A stretch of DNA of 64,000 nt from Actinopolyspora halophila DSM 43834 (GTDB lineage Bacteria; Actinomycetota; Actinomycetes; Mycobacteriales; Pseudonocardiaceae). Positions 56,672-64,000 of this stretch are shown here, one piece after another; the first letter of the stretch is position 1, and the number at the start of each line of letters is the position of its first letter. The position numbers and the translations under genes are program-made. The notes under the pieces are model-generated. The model did not search any database and had not been told where the DNA came from. It was given only the letters and a program-made list of their open reading frames with translations. The DNA lies in NCBI RefSeq assembly GCF_000371785.1, contig NZ_AQUI01000002.1:2645276-2709275 (forward strand). Reading direction: 5' to 3'.

Positions 56672-57631
56672 GTGCTCGTGCCTGCCACCACATCGCAAGC
56701 ACACCTCGAGAGCTCGCCCCACGGAGTCGTATTGGCCGCCTACCGGGCCGCGCTGGCAGGCGCGGAGCTGTCCGAGCAGGCCCGGCGCGCCTACACCTCA
56801 CGGGTAGCCGGATTCCTCGACTGGCTCACCTCGACAACGGCGCTTCCGCCCGAAGCGGGCGACCCGCTGGCCGAGCCCCGCGCCCGCGACGTGGCCGTGC
56901 GCTCCTACCGCACCTACCTCGCCACCGAGCGCGTCGCGAAATCCAACACGATCAACGCGGCACTGACCGCGCTGGACCACTTCTACGCCCACCACCTCGG
57001 CCTGGGAGTGCCCCGCGTTCGCCGGGAGCAACAGCCCGCGAGCACGCCGGAGCCCCTCGACGGGGACGAGCAGCGCCGGTTCCTGCGGGTCGTGACCGCC
57101 CACCCCTGCCCACGAGAACGGGCGATCGCGCTGATGCTGCTACGCACCGGACTGCGCGTCGATGAACTCGCCCACCTCGACCGCACCGACGTAACAGTGT
57201 CCGGCCCCTCCAGTGCGGTGCGAGTCCGTCCCCAATCCCACTGGAATTCCAGAACCCACCGCGAGCTACCACTGCCCGGATCCGTCCGTGCTGCGGTGAC
57301 CACCTGGTTGACCGAACGCTCCCGCTGGCCCCGTGCCACCGAGACCTCAGCGCTATGGCTCAACCGACACGGCGGCCGACTGAGCGTGCGCAGCATCAAC
57401 ACCGTCATCCGCGAACTCGCCGTAGCCGCCGACCTCGTCCACACCACCGGCCCCGAAGCAGGCAAAGCACGCGTGCACCCGCACACACTGCGCCACACCT
57501 TCGGGCTCCACCTCGCCCGCAGCGGCCTCGACACGGCCACCATCGCCACACTGATGGGACACGCCAAACCCAGCTCCGCCCGCATCTACACACGACCGGC
57601 CGCCGAACAATCACCGCGGACCACCGCGTAA
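56672..57631 (+). CDS. tyrosine recombinase (Xer/integrase family)
   Basis: A 319-residue site-specific recombinase. An N-terminal SAM-like core-binding domain (residues 15-120) precedes the catalytic domain. Catalytic residues are visible: Arg162 (RTGLRVDEL), His271 and Arg274 (HTLRHTF), His297 (LMGHAK) and the nucleophile Tyr306 (ARIYTRP). The Lys of the beta-hairpin is not obvious. GTG at 56672 with GGAGG upstream. It is close to the length of XerC/XerD, not of large phage integrases, and has no excisionase beside it. It lies between repeat copies B and C, which look like core recombination sites with short arms, so I infer that it acts on them. Confidence 0.9.
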   Translation: MLVPATTSQAHLESSPHGVVLAAYRAALAGAELSEQARRAYTSRVAGFLDWLTSTTALPPEAGDPLAEPRARDVAVRSYRTYLATERVAKSNTINAALTALDHFYAHHLGLGVPRVRREQQPASTPEPLDGDEQRRFLRVVTAHPCPRERAIALMLLRTGLRVDELAHLDRTDVTVSGPSSAVRVRPQSHWNSRTHRELPLPGSVRAAVTTWLTERSRWPRATETSALWLNRHGGRLSVRSINTVIRELAVAADLVHTTGPEAGKARVHPHTLRHTFGLHLARSGLDTATIATLMGHAKPSSARIYTRPAAEQSPRTTA

Positions 57632-57641
57632 CCCCGCACCT

Positions 57642-57957
57642 CTACCCGAGCCGCTCACGCGCGGCGAGAATCATGGCGATCGTTCGCGCCTCACCGACTG
57701 TCAACCGCAGCCACAACCGCGCCACATCCGGATCGTCCGGCTCACGCGTGTACAGCTCGAAGCACCCCGTCCCTGGCCGCGTGAATACCGACACCGACGC
57801 GGGCCTCCTTGACGAACTCGTACAGCGTCCCGTGTCCGAGCAGCAGCTCCGCGGTGACGTCCATAACCCAGTATGCGCCCGCACCGACCGGCCCACCACA
57901 TGTGTCGCAGAACGATGGTTTCTCAACTTGTCGTACAGTCACGACACCCGTGATCAC
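57642..57957 (-). pseudogene. frameshifted zinc-ribbon-like small protein
   Basis: From GTG at 57957 one frame reads VEKPSFCDTCGGPVGAGAYWVMD to VGVGIHAARDG and then runs into a stop. The next frame, from the GGGG at about 57770, gives CFELYTREPDDPDVARLWL and ends ILAARERLG at 57642. Joined by a one-base shift they form a sensible protein of about 105 residues with one CxxC. I cannot name a family. It may be a genuine mutation or a sequencing slip in a G-run. Confidence 0.5.
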
Positions 57958-58026
57958 GAAAGGCGTCCCGGCGTCCTCGATGATCGACGACAGAGCCCGC
58001 TCCGCCAGGCTGCTCGGTCGATTTTA

Positions 58027-58050
58027 TTTCGAAATACACTGAAACTACAG
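58027..58050 (+). repeat. 24-bp TTTYG-N8-TGAAACT repeat, copy C
   Basis: TTTCG, 8 nt (AAATACAC), TGAAACTACAG, in an A+T-rich island upstream of the LOG-family gene. It follows the recombinase gene by about 400 bp. Confidence 0.65.
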
Positions 58051-58271
58051 ATTTCCAAATAACAGCAGAAGCCAACGGCCCCCTAACGGACATGCCGGAA
58101 AGAGGCCGTGATGAGATATCGATGCTGGTCAACCCCAGGTGGCTGTGCCGGTAGCACGCGCCGGAAAACCAACGGTCAGCTCGTGATCTCGAGGGGGCGA
58201 TCGATGGTTGGCCGAGGTCGGCCTGCTGACCACTATGAACGTGGGGCGTCGCATGGCAGGATGCGGAAAAC

Positions 58272-58880
58272 GTGGATGCCATCTGTGTGTTCTGCGGTTC
58301 CAACCCCGGCAGGGATCCGGCCTATCTCCAGCAGGCCGAGGCGCTCGGGAAGCTGCTCGCCGGTCAGGGCGTCACCGTGGTCTACGGTGGTGCCGGTGTT
58401 GGCACCATGGGGGTGCTCGCCCGGGCCGCTCTCGAGGCGGGTGGCACGGTCGTCGGTGTCATTCCCGATCATCTCGTCGAGGTCGAGCTCGCTCCCGACG
58501 AGCTCACCGAGCTGCACCGCGTCGAGACGATGCACGAGCGCAAGACGCTCATGGCAGAGCTATCCGACGGGTTCATCGCCCTGCCCGGCGGGTTGGGCAC
58601 CCTCGAGGAGTTCGCCGAGATCGCCACCTGGTCGCAGCTCGGGCTGCACACCAAGCCCACCGGGCTGCTCAACTCGGGCGGGTTCTACGACTCCCTGCTG
58701 ACCTTCCTCGACCACGCCGTCGACGAACAGTTCCTGCGCCAACCCCACCGCGATCTCGTGCTGGCCGATGCCGACCCCGAGCGGCTTCTTGAGGCGATGC
58801 GCGCCTGGACCGCGCAGCCGGTCCCGAAGTGGTTCGACACCTCGCACCTCTCCAGCGCCGAAGCGGCCGACCGCACCTGA
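58272..58880 (+). CDS. LOG-family (TIGR00730) phosphoribohydrolase
   Basis: A 202-residue Rossmann-fold enzyme of the LONELY GUY/lysine-decarboxylase-like family. The defining PGGLGTLEE motif (about residue 98-106) follows VFCGSNPG and VVYGGAGVGTMG at the N-terminus. Bacterial members split nucleoside monophosphates such as AMP or cytokinin nucleotides into base and ribose 5-phosphate. GTG at 58272, with AGGA upstream. It lies directly after repeat C and may be part of a cassette, or a core gene next to it. Confidence 0.9.
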   Translation: MDAICVFCGSNPGRDPAYLQQAEALGKLLAGQGVTVVYGGAGVGTMGVLARAALEAGGTVVGVIPDHLVEVELAPDELTELHRVETMHERKTLMAELSDGFIALPGGLGTLEEFAEIATWSQLGLHTKPTGLLNSGGFYDSLLTFLDHAVDEQFLRQPHRDLVLADADPERLLEAMRAWTAQPVPKWFDTSHLSSAEAADRT

Positions 58881-59035
58881 TGCGCTGTGCTTAGAGGTGG
58901 TGGTGCGTGCTCTGCCAAGCTCGCTCCGGTAAGAGGCGACGCGTGACGCGGTCCATCTCGGTGAGCGCGCCGATTCGGCGGTGCGCTCTTGGTGCTCCGG
59001 GGCGTTGTGGCCGTTCCCGCACCTCGGGGAGCCGC

Positions 59036-59721
59036 TCAGCCGACCACGTCCCCGGCCCGGAGGAGCGCCACGCTGCGATGTCCGACCTTCAGCGTGGACA
59101 ACGCCCCGATCCCCCGAGCGGCACCCGACGCGCCCGGCAGGTCACGGCCAGCACGCTCCGAACGGGCAACACCACCCCCAGGTTCCGAATCACGGTGGGC
59201 AGCGGCTCCTCGGTGCCGGGAGCACCCTGCCAACTCGTGAGGTCCCCGTACGGGACGTCGGTGATCACCAGATCCGGCGACTCCTCCCCCAGCACGGCGC
59301 GGAGCCCGTCCACGTCGAAGACATCGGCCCACCTCGCCGCCGTGCGAACGGGGCGATCGAGTTCGCGAATCCGCTCCAGCAGCCGCCCGGCGGCACGTTC
59401 CGCCTCCGCGTGACTGGCCTTGCCGTAGTCGGCGGCCAACTCCCGCAACCTGCGGCCGCGCTCGGTCAACCCGTCCACGGTGAGCAGTTCGACATTGGCC
59501 TCCGCCACCGACAGGGCACGCTCATCGACATCACTGCCCAGCAGCGCGGCCACCCGCCGCGGGTGCAGCATCCCGAGCACCGCCAGCAGGTATCCACCAC
59601 CGCAGCACGGGTCCCACACCGAGCGGGGGTGCGAGCCGGGCAGCAGCGCGTCCGCACGTTGGAAGATCTCATCGGCCAACCGCGCCGGGAACCCCGGCAT
59701 TCCGGGGGCGGAACGCAGCAC
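59036..59721 (-). pseudogene. truncated, frameshifted AviRa-like rRNA methyltransferase
   Basis: The frame from 59721 reads VLRSAPGMPGFPARLADEIF, WDPCCGGGYLLAVLGMLHP (SAM motif I) and LVITDVPYGDLTSW (motif IV, DxPY), typical of AviRa-type 23S rRNA guanine methyltransferases that protect against avilamycin-like orthosomycins. It stops at 59089. A neighbouring frame from the GGGGGATCGGGG stretch (about 59115) continues with STLKVGHRSVALLRAGDVVG to 59036, the expected C-terminus, so one base is gained or lost there. The N-terminal 25-30 residues of the family are missing; that edge abuts the resolvase remnant. The gene looks inactivated. Confidence 0.65.
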
Positions 59722-59765
59722 TAGGCGTAGTTCTCAGGTAGCTACGGCCAGCCGCAAGGTAGGGG

Positions 59766-60269
59766 TTACTGGTTGGTCTTGATGAGGTAGCCGTAGACGG
59801 TGGTGCGGGGCACGCCGAAGAGCTCGGCGATCTGTTGGACGGTCTTGTCGCCGGTGACGATGAGATCGCGCTGGACCTCGGCGATCGCGGCCAGCATCCG
59901 GTAGACCATGCGGCACTCAGGAGTGGTGGTGTCGATGCCTTGCTCCAGGAACCGGAACGCGATCCCGCGCCTGCGGAAGTCGTCCAATAGGGACACGAGG
60001 TGCGCGGTGGAGCGGCCGACGCGGTTCAGGAGAGTAGCCACGAGCACGTCGCCGGTGCGCAAGACCTTGTTCACGACGTCCCACTGCGGGCGGGAGGATT
60101 TCGCGCCGCTGGTGTGGTCGACGTAAACGTTCTCGTCGGCGCCGCCGGAACGCAGGAGCACGTCGCGTTGGGCGTCGGGATTTTGCTCGTCGGTCACGTG
60201 CGAGAACTCTTGCACCAGCGCCGGGCATCGAGCAACTACGGTCAGCGAGGTTGTCAACCGGTCCGGCAT
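59766..60269 (-). pseudogene. degenerate serine recombinase/resolvase
   Basis: A Tn3-resolvase-like protein of 167 residues. After a non-native start it reads VTDEQNPDAQRDVLL, VYVDHTSGAKSSRPQWDVV, GRSTAHLVSLL, and IAFRFLEQGIDTTTPECRM, then RDLIVTGDKTVQQIAELFGVPRTTVYGYL. Two losses stand out. The residue triad that should be R-V-S-T before DEQN is H-V-T, so the nucleophilic serine is absent. And about 35 residues of the linker after RDLI are deleted in frame. Its start overlaps the LacI gene end, so the true start may be the GTG at about 60197. I consider it inactive. Confidence 0.65.
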
Positions 60270-61246
60270 CCGCAGCTGCGCCGGGGCACCAGGCGCGCGG
60301 CTGCGGGGATGTCCGCATCGCTGTCGCCGAGGATGATGCTCGCGGCTCGCAGTGCCATCTGGTGCAGCGGCTGCTCGGTGACGGTCAACGCGGGGGCGGT
60401 GTAGGCGGACTCCGGGGTGCCGTCGCAGCTGATCACCGCGAGGTCGTCCGGGATCGCCACCCCGTGCCGGCTGGCGGCGGTCAGCACACCGATGGCCTGT
60501 TCGTCGGTCGCGGTGACGAGTGCTCGCGGCAGGGTGGCGCGTGTGGCGTGGTGCGCGATCAGCTCGGCCGCGTCGGCTCGTGAGAAGTCGCTGCGCAGCA
60601 ACGTCGTTCCGGCGGCGGCCGAGCGCCAGGCGGCGAGGCGTTGCCCGACGGGGCCGTCGTCGCCCGGGCCGGAGAGGAAGGCGACCTGGTCGTGGCCGTG
60701 GGAACGCAGGTGGTCCACGGCGTGCCGGACGGCGGCGGTGTTGTCCGCCGCGACGAGTTCCGCCGGTAAGCCGGCCGGGCGATGGTGCACGTAGACGGTG
60801 GGAGTGCTGTGGCCGGTGGCCAGGTCGGTGGCGCCTGCGGCGGACACGACGACCAGGCCGTCCACCTTCGCCGACAGCAGCCGCTCGGCCGCCTCATGCT
60901 GGCGCTGGGCCGCGTATCCGGAGTTGACCACAACGGTGAGCTTGCCCGCGCGGGTCACCGCGTTCTCGATGCTGCGGCCCAGCGCGGCGAAGTAGGGGTT
61001 GATGGTGTCCGGCACGATCAGACCGACCAACTCCGACGAACCGGAGCGCAGCGCGGCGGCGACGCGATTGCGCCGGTAGCCGAGCTCGGCTGCGGCGGCC
61101 AGCACGCGGGCGCGGGTCGCGGCGGCGACCGGCCGGGGTCCGTTGTTGATCACGTAGCTGACCACCGCGGTCGAGGTGCCCGCCCGCCGGGCCACGTCCG
61201 CCAGCGTTACCGCTTGGTCCGTTCGCTTCGTCATAGTCCGTTGCAT
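60254..61246 (-). CDS. LacI-family repressor of nucleoside genes
   Basis: A 330-residue regulator: LacI helix-turn-helix and hinge (VTLADVARRAGTSTAVVSYVINNGPRPVAAATRARVLAAAAELGYRRN) then a periplasmic-binding-protein-like ligand domain (ELVGLIVPDTINPYFAALGRSIE, FLSGPGDDGPVGQRLAAW, DDLAVISCDGTPESAY). Start at ATG 61246, or 61234. Divergent from a nucleoside hydrolase gene, across a palindrome with a central CG. A nucleoside or ribose-type inducer fits the targets. The C-terminal end RRSCGCRTG is cysteine-rich, as in some close homologues. Confidence 0.9.
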   Translation of the reverse strand: MQRTMTKRTDQAVTLADVARRAGTSTAVVSYVINNGPRPVAAATRARVLAAAAELGYRRNRVAAALRSGSSELVGLIVPDTINPYFAALGRSIENAVTRAGKLTVVVNSGYAAQRQHEAAERLLSAKVDGLVVVSAAGATDLATGHSTPTVYVHHRPAGLPAELVAADNTAAVRHAVDHLRSHGHDQVAFLSGPGDDGPVGQRLAAWRSAAAGTTLLRSDFSRADAAELIAHHATRATLPRALVTATDEQAIGVLTAASRHGVAIPDDLAVISCDGTPESAYTAPALTVTEQPLHQMALRAASIILGDSDADIPAAARLVPRRSCGCRTG

Positions 61247-61253
61247 TGTGCCA

Positions 61254-61267
61254 TCTAAACGATTAGA
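61254..61267. promoter_or_regulatory. LacI-type operator between lacI-like and nucleoside hydrolase genes
   Basis: TCTAA-ACGA-TTAGA, a perfect 5-bp-arm palindrome with central CG, sits 8 bp upstream of the repressor start and 82 bp before the nucleoside hydrolase. It is the only such site in the gap. Confidence 0.7.
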
Positions 61268-61348
61268 AATGGACTCGTGTCACGACCGTGCAGGCCTGCT
61301 GCGCCGGTCGTGGCCGCATCCGGCTCCGGACCCGAGAGACGAGACGCC

Positions 61349-62302
61349 ATGCCTGCGCTTCCGCTGATCATCGATACCGACACCGCCTCCGACGACGCGG
61401 TGGCGCTGCTGCTGGCCGCCGCCGGTGACCTCGGCGATGTACGGGCCGTGACGACAGTGGCCGGAAACGTGTCCCTGCCGGCCGGCACCCGCAACGCGCT
61501 GATCTCCCTGGACATGGCCGGTCGGGCTGATGTCCCCGTCCATCCCGGGTGCGACCGCCCGGTGCTGCGCACCCCCTCCAGTGCCCAGCACGTGCACGGT
61601 CAGGACGGGATGGGCGATACCGGTTTGCCCGACCCCGCGTGCTCCGCCCAGCCGGGTCACGCGGTCGAGGTGCTGCTGTCCCAGCCCCGGCAGCACCCGG
61701 GTGAACTCACCCTGGTCACGCTCGGACCGCTGACCAACCTCGCCGCCGCGCTGCTGCGCGACCGCGACCTGCTGTCCCGGTACCGGCACGTCTACTGCAT
61801 GGCCGGGGCCGCCGACACCCGCGGCAACATCTCCGCCACCGCCGAGTTCAACGTCTGGGCCGACCCGGAGGCGGCCGCGATCGTGCTCCAGGCCGCCACG
61901 CCGGAGACGGTGACCTGGGTCGGCTGGGACGTCTCCCGGAAGGACGCCGTCATGACCGGCGACGAGCAGGCCCTGCTGGCCGGGCTCGGCACCCCCTTGG
62001 CCGCCTTCGCCCACCGCATCAACCGCACCGTCGCCGAGTGGACGCGCGAGGTCACCGGCCTGACCGGCTACGACCTGCCCGATCCCGTGACCATGGCGGT
62101 GGCCCTGCGACCCGATCTGATCCTCGAGCAGGAGCAGGTCCATGTCGACATCGCCCTCGCTGAGCAGGCACGCGGTCAAATGCTCATCGACCACCGCCGC
62201 TCGGCACCCGCGCCGAACCTCACCGTGGTGCGCCGAGTCGACGAGGTCGGCTTCAAGAATCTGCTCTTCGCGGTTTGCGCCACGCCTCCGCAGCCGGCCT
62301 GA
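61349..62302 (+). CDS. nucleoside hydrolase (IUNH family)
   Basis: Splits the N-glycosidic bond of purine or pyrimidine ribosides, giving base and ribose. The 317-residue protein begins with the calcium-binding IIDTDTASDDAVALL (family DxDxxxDD), then has GNVSLPAGTRNA, LVTLGPLTNLAAALL, FNVWADPEAAAIVLQ and a late DPVTMAVALRPD with the second Asp ligand. The ATG at 61349 follows a GAGACGAGA stretch. The adenosine-deaminase-like gene starts 26 bp after its stop, so they form an operon under the divergent LacI repressor. Confidence 0.92.
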   Translation: MPALPLIIDTDTASDDAVALLLAAAGDLGDVRAVTTVAGNVSLPAGTRNALISLDMAGRADVPVHPGCDRPVLRTPSSAQHVHGQDGMGDTGLPDPACSAQPGHAVEVLLSQPRQHPGELTLVTLGPLTNLAAALLRDRDLLSRYRHVYCMAGAADTRGNISATAEFNVWADPEAAAIVLQAATPETVTWVGWDVSRKDAVMTGDEQALLAGLGTPLAAFAHRINRTVAEWTREVTGLTGYDLPDPVTMAVALRPDLILEQEQVHVDIALAEQARGQMLIDHRRSAPAPNLTVVRRVDEVGFKNLLFAVCATPPQPA

Positions 62303-62327
62303 GACGACTCTCCTGGGAAAGGCATCG

Positions 62328-63302
62328 ATGACGCCGAACACCGCACCGGCGCCCGTACCGCGCTACGAACTGCACTGCCACCTCGACGGTTCGGTGCGCC
62401 CGGCCACGATCGCCGATCTGGCCCACCACCAGGGCATCGCCCTGACTGCACCCGCCGAGCAGCTGGTCATCGCCCCGGCAAGCTGCGGCAGCCTGACCCG
62501 GTTCCTCTCCTACCTCGACCTGCCGCTACAGGTGCTGCAGACCCCGTCGGCGCTGCGCCGGGCCGCGGCCGAACTGGTCGAGGACTGGAGCGCCGACGGG
62601 GTGGTCTACGGCGAGGTGCGCTTCGCCCCACAACTGCACGGTCAGCAGGGCATGACCCCCGACGAGGCAGTGTCCGCAGTCGTCGAAGGCCTGGCCCGCG
62701 GCCGCGCCGCCACGGGCGTGGCTACCGGATTACTGGTGTGCTGCCTGCGCCACCAGACACCGCAGGAAAGCCTGGCGGTGGCCGAGACCGCGCTGCGCCA
62801 CACCGAGGAGGTGGTCGGACTCGACCTCGCCGGCGATGAACAGCACTACTCCGCCAGCGGCCACCGCGAAGCCTTCGCACTCGCCCACGCCGCAGGACTC
62901 GCGTGCACCGTGCACGCCGGCGAGGCGGCCGGTCCAGCCAGCATGTGGGAAGCCCTCGACGTGCTCGGCGCCGCCCGCATCGGCCACGGCGTGCGCTGCC
63001 TCGACGACCACGCCCTGCTCGACCGGCTACGCAGCGACCAGATCGCACTGGAAATGTGCCCGACCAGCAACGTCCAAACCGGAGCCGTGACCAGCCCGGC
63101 CACCCATCCGGCCACCCGGCTTCTCGACCACGAACTCCCGATCACCATCAACACCGACACCCGCACCACCTGCGCCACCACCCTGAGCCAGGAGTTCCAC
63201 CTACTGCGCCAAGCCGGACAGTGGACGAGCGAACACGAAGCCCAAGCCCAGATCCACGCCGCCGCGGCGGCCTTTGGCCCACCACCCTCCCGACACGGGT
63301 GA
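62328..63302 (+). CDS. adenosine deaminase-like amidohydrolase
   Basis: A 324-residue TIM-barrel protein of the adenosine/AMP deaminase family. Zinc ligands His16 and His18 (ELHCHLDGS), His196 (VHAGE, with Glu199) and Asp277 (INTDTRT) are present, as is catalytic-loop IGHGVR with His220. The family motif S-T-D-D reads N-T-D-T here: the second aspartate, which contacts the substrate base, is Thr278. The start ATG at 62328 follows GGAAAGG. It may deaminate a modified adenosine or a related aminopurine instead of adenosine. Linkage to a nucleoside hydrolase fits salvage. Confidence 0.88.
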   Translation: MTPNTAPAPVPRYELHCHLDGSVRPATIADLAHHQGIALTAPAEQLVIAPASCGSLTRFLSYLDLPLQVLQTPSALRRAAAELVEDWSADGVVYGEVRFAPQLHGQQGMTPDEAVSAVVEGLARGRAATGVATGLLVCCLRHQTPQESLAVAETALRHTEEVVGLDLAGDEQHYSASGHREAFALAHAAGLACTVHAGEAAGPASMWEALDVLGAARIGHGVRCLDDHALLDRLRSDQIALEMCPTSNVQTGAVTSPATHPATRLLDHELPITINTDTRTTCATTLSQEFHLLRQAGQWTSEHEAQAQIHAAAAAFGPPPSRHG

Positions 63303-63362
63303 CCTCCGGACAGACCAGGCGTGTTCGCACCGAATCACCTCGCCACCAGGAAGGGACCAGGG

Positions 63363-64000
63363 TTGCCGCACAACCTCATCTTCGATGCCGACGACACCTT
63401 GTGGGAAAACAACATCATGTTCGAGCGGGCCATCGAACTGTTCCTCGACCACCTCGCGAGCACCGGTCTGCCGCGCGAGCACATCCGGGCCCGGCTCGAC
63501 GAGATCGAGAAAAACAACAGCCACCGGTACGGCTACGGCCTCGCCGTCTTCGAGCGCAGCCTGGCCGAGTGCCTGACCGCATGCCGCGGCCCGCTCGCAG
63601 AAACCGACCGTCAGCTCCTCCGGGACGCGTGCGCACCGATCCGGGACCACCGGGTGGAGCTGATCGACGGGGTAGGCGAAACGGTGCGCGCGCTGTCGCA
63701 GCGACACCGACTGTTCCTGCTCACCAAGGGAGAGCACGCCGAACAGACCGGAAAGATCGAAGCCTCCGGGCTGGCAGAGTTCTTCACCGACATCGCCGTC
63801 GTACCCGAGAAGGAGACCGCGGTGTACCGGGACTTCGTCGCCCACCGCGCGCTGCCCGCCGAACACACCTGGATGATCGGGAACTCGCCGCGCTCCGACA
63901 TCTGGCCCGCACTCGAAGCCGGTCTCGGCGCAGTCCTGGTGCCCCACCCGATGACCTGGTCACTGGAACACCGCGACCTCCCCGACAGACATCCGAAATT
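63363..64000 (+). CDS. HAD-superfamily hydrolase, cut by window end
   Basis: An incomplete gene; at least 212 residues are visible. The TTG at 63363 follows GGAAGGGA, and the product starts LPHNLIFDADDTLWENN, with motif I DADDTL (nucleophile Asp and acid/base Asp). Motif II is LFLLTKG (Thr), motif III is probably Lys in EKETAV, and motif IV GNSPRSDIWPALEAG. It has a helical cap between I and II. HAD members of this sort often dephosphorylate nucleotides or sugar phosphates. The operon position after the deaminase fits removal of phosphate in salvage. Confidence 0.88.
   Translation, partial: MPHNLIFDADDTLWENNIMFERAIELFLDHLASTGLPREHIRARLDEIEKNNSHRYGYGLAVFERSLAECLTACRGPLAETDRQLLRDACAPIRDHRVELIDGVGETVRALSQRHRLFLLTKGEHAEQTGKIEASGLAEFFTDIAVVPEKETAVYRDFVAHRALPAEHTWMIGNSPRSDIWPALEAGLGAVLVPHPMTWSLEHRDLPDRHPK

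Overview
The window is high-G+C DNA (about 70 percent by eye) with GTG/TTG starts, GGAGG-type ribosome sites and dense, short-spaced genes, which points to an actinomycete. The set of moxR-DUF58-VWA, fabG-inhA-hemH and NfeD-SPFH genes, DUF3097, a GGPP-synthase/terpene-synthase pair and a DUF574-type methyltransferase suggests Pseudonocardiales (an Actinopolyspora- or Saccharopolyspora-like organism). The genus is an inference.

Layout. 0-9.3 kb: ClpC-like AAA+ unfoldase, orphan phosphoribosyltransferase, PF09818-type ATPase, secreted GH25 muramidase, LytR-CpsA-Psr protein, aldehyde dehydrogenase. 9.3-14 kb: FCD-type GntR regulator, prolyl iminopeptidase, secreted pectate lyase with a LacI-type operator, a decayed oxidoreductase, a P-loop ATPase. 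14.3-18.3 kb: citrate uptake module (CitMHS transporter divergent from a CitA/CitB-like two-component pair). 18.6-25.3 kb: methyltransferase, MFS exporter/GntR divergon with a clear operator, quinone oxidoreductase, membrane protein, ABC1 kinase. 25.4-28.6 kb: small terpene locus (Ala/Gly-rich protein, GGPP-type synthase, divergent class I terpene synthase). 28.7-30.1 kb: TerC-family metal transporter behind a probable Mn2+ riboswitch, followed by a coupled 54-residue membrane protein. 30.1-31 kb: scar of a Tn3-type transposase and a frameshifted nucleotidyltransferase.

31-50 kb: conserved core resembling the Mycobacterium tuberculosis Rv1479-Rv1488 neighbourhood (moxR, DUF58, VWA, fabG, inhA, hemH, opposite-strand hypothetical, NfeD, SPFH), here split by about 8.7 kb carrying a D-lactate/glycolate-type FAD-FeS oxidoreductase, small secreted and membrane proteins, a TetR/alcohol dehydrogenase divergon, an MgtC protein and a GT87 mannosyltransferase.

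50.2-60.3 kb is accessory. It holds a UvrA-like drug-resistance ATPase, a VOC protein, an EamA exporter, a cation/proton antiporter, a tyrosine recombinase, a frameshifted zinc-ribbon protein, a LOG-family enzyme, a broken AviRa-like rRNA methyltransferase and a decayed resolvase. A 24-bp motif with fixed spacing (TTTYG-N8-TGAAACT) occurs at 50340, 54623 and 58027, and again at 31003 beside the nucleotidyltransferase remnant. It looks like the core site of a tyrosine recombinase and is my best candidate for an undescribed system. 60.2-64 kb: LacI-controlled nucleoside salvage (nucleoside hydrolase, adenosine-deaminase-like protein, HAD hydrolase cut by the window edge).
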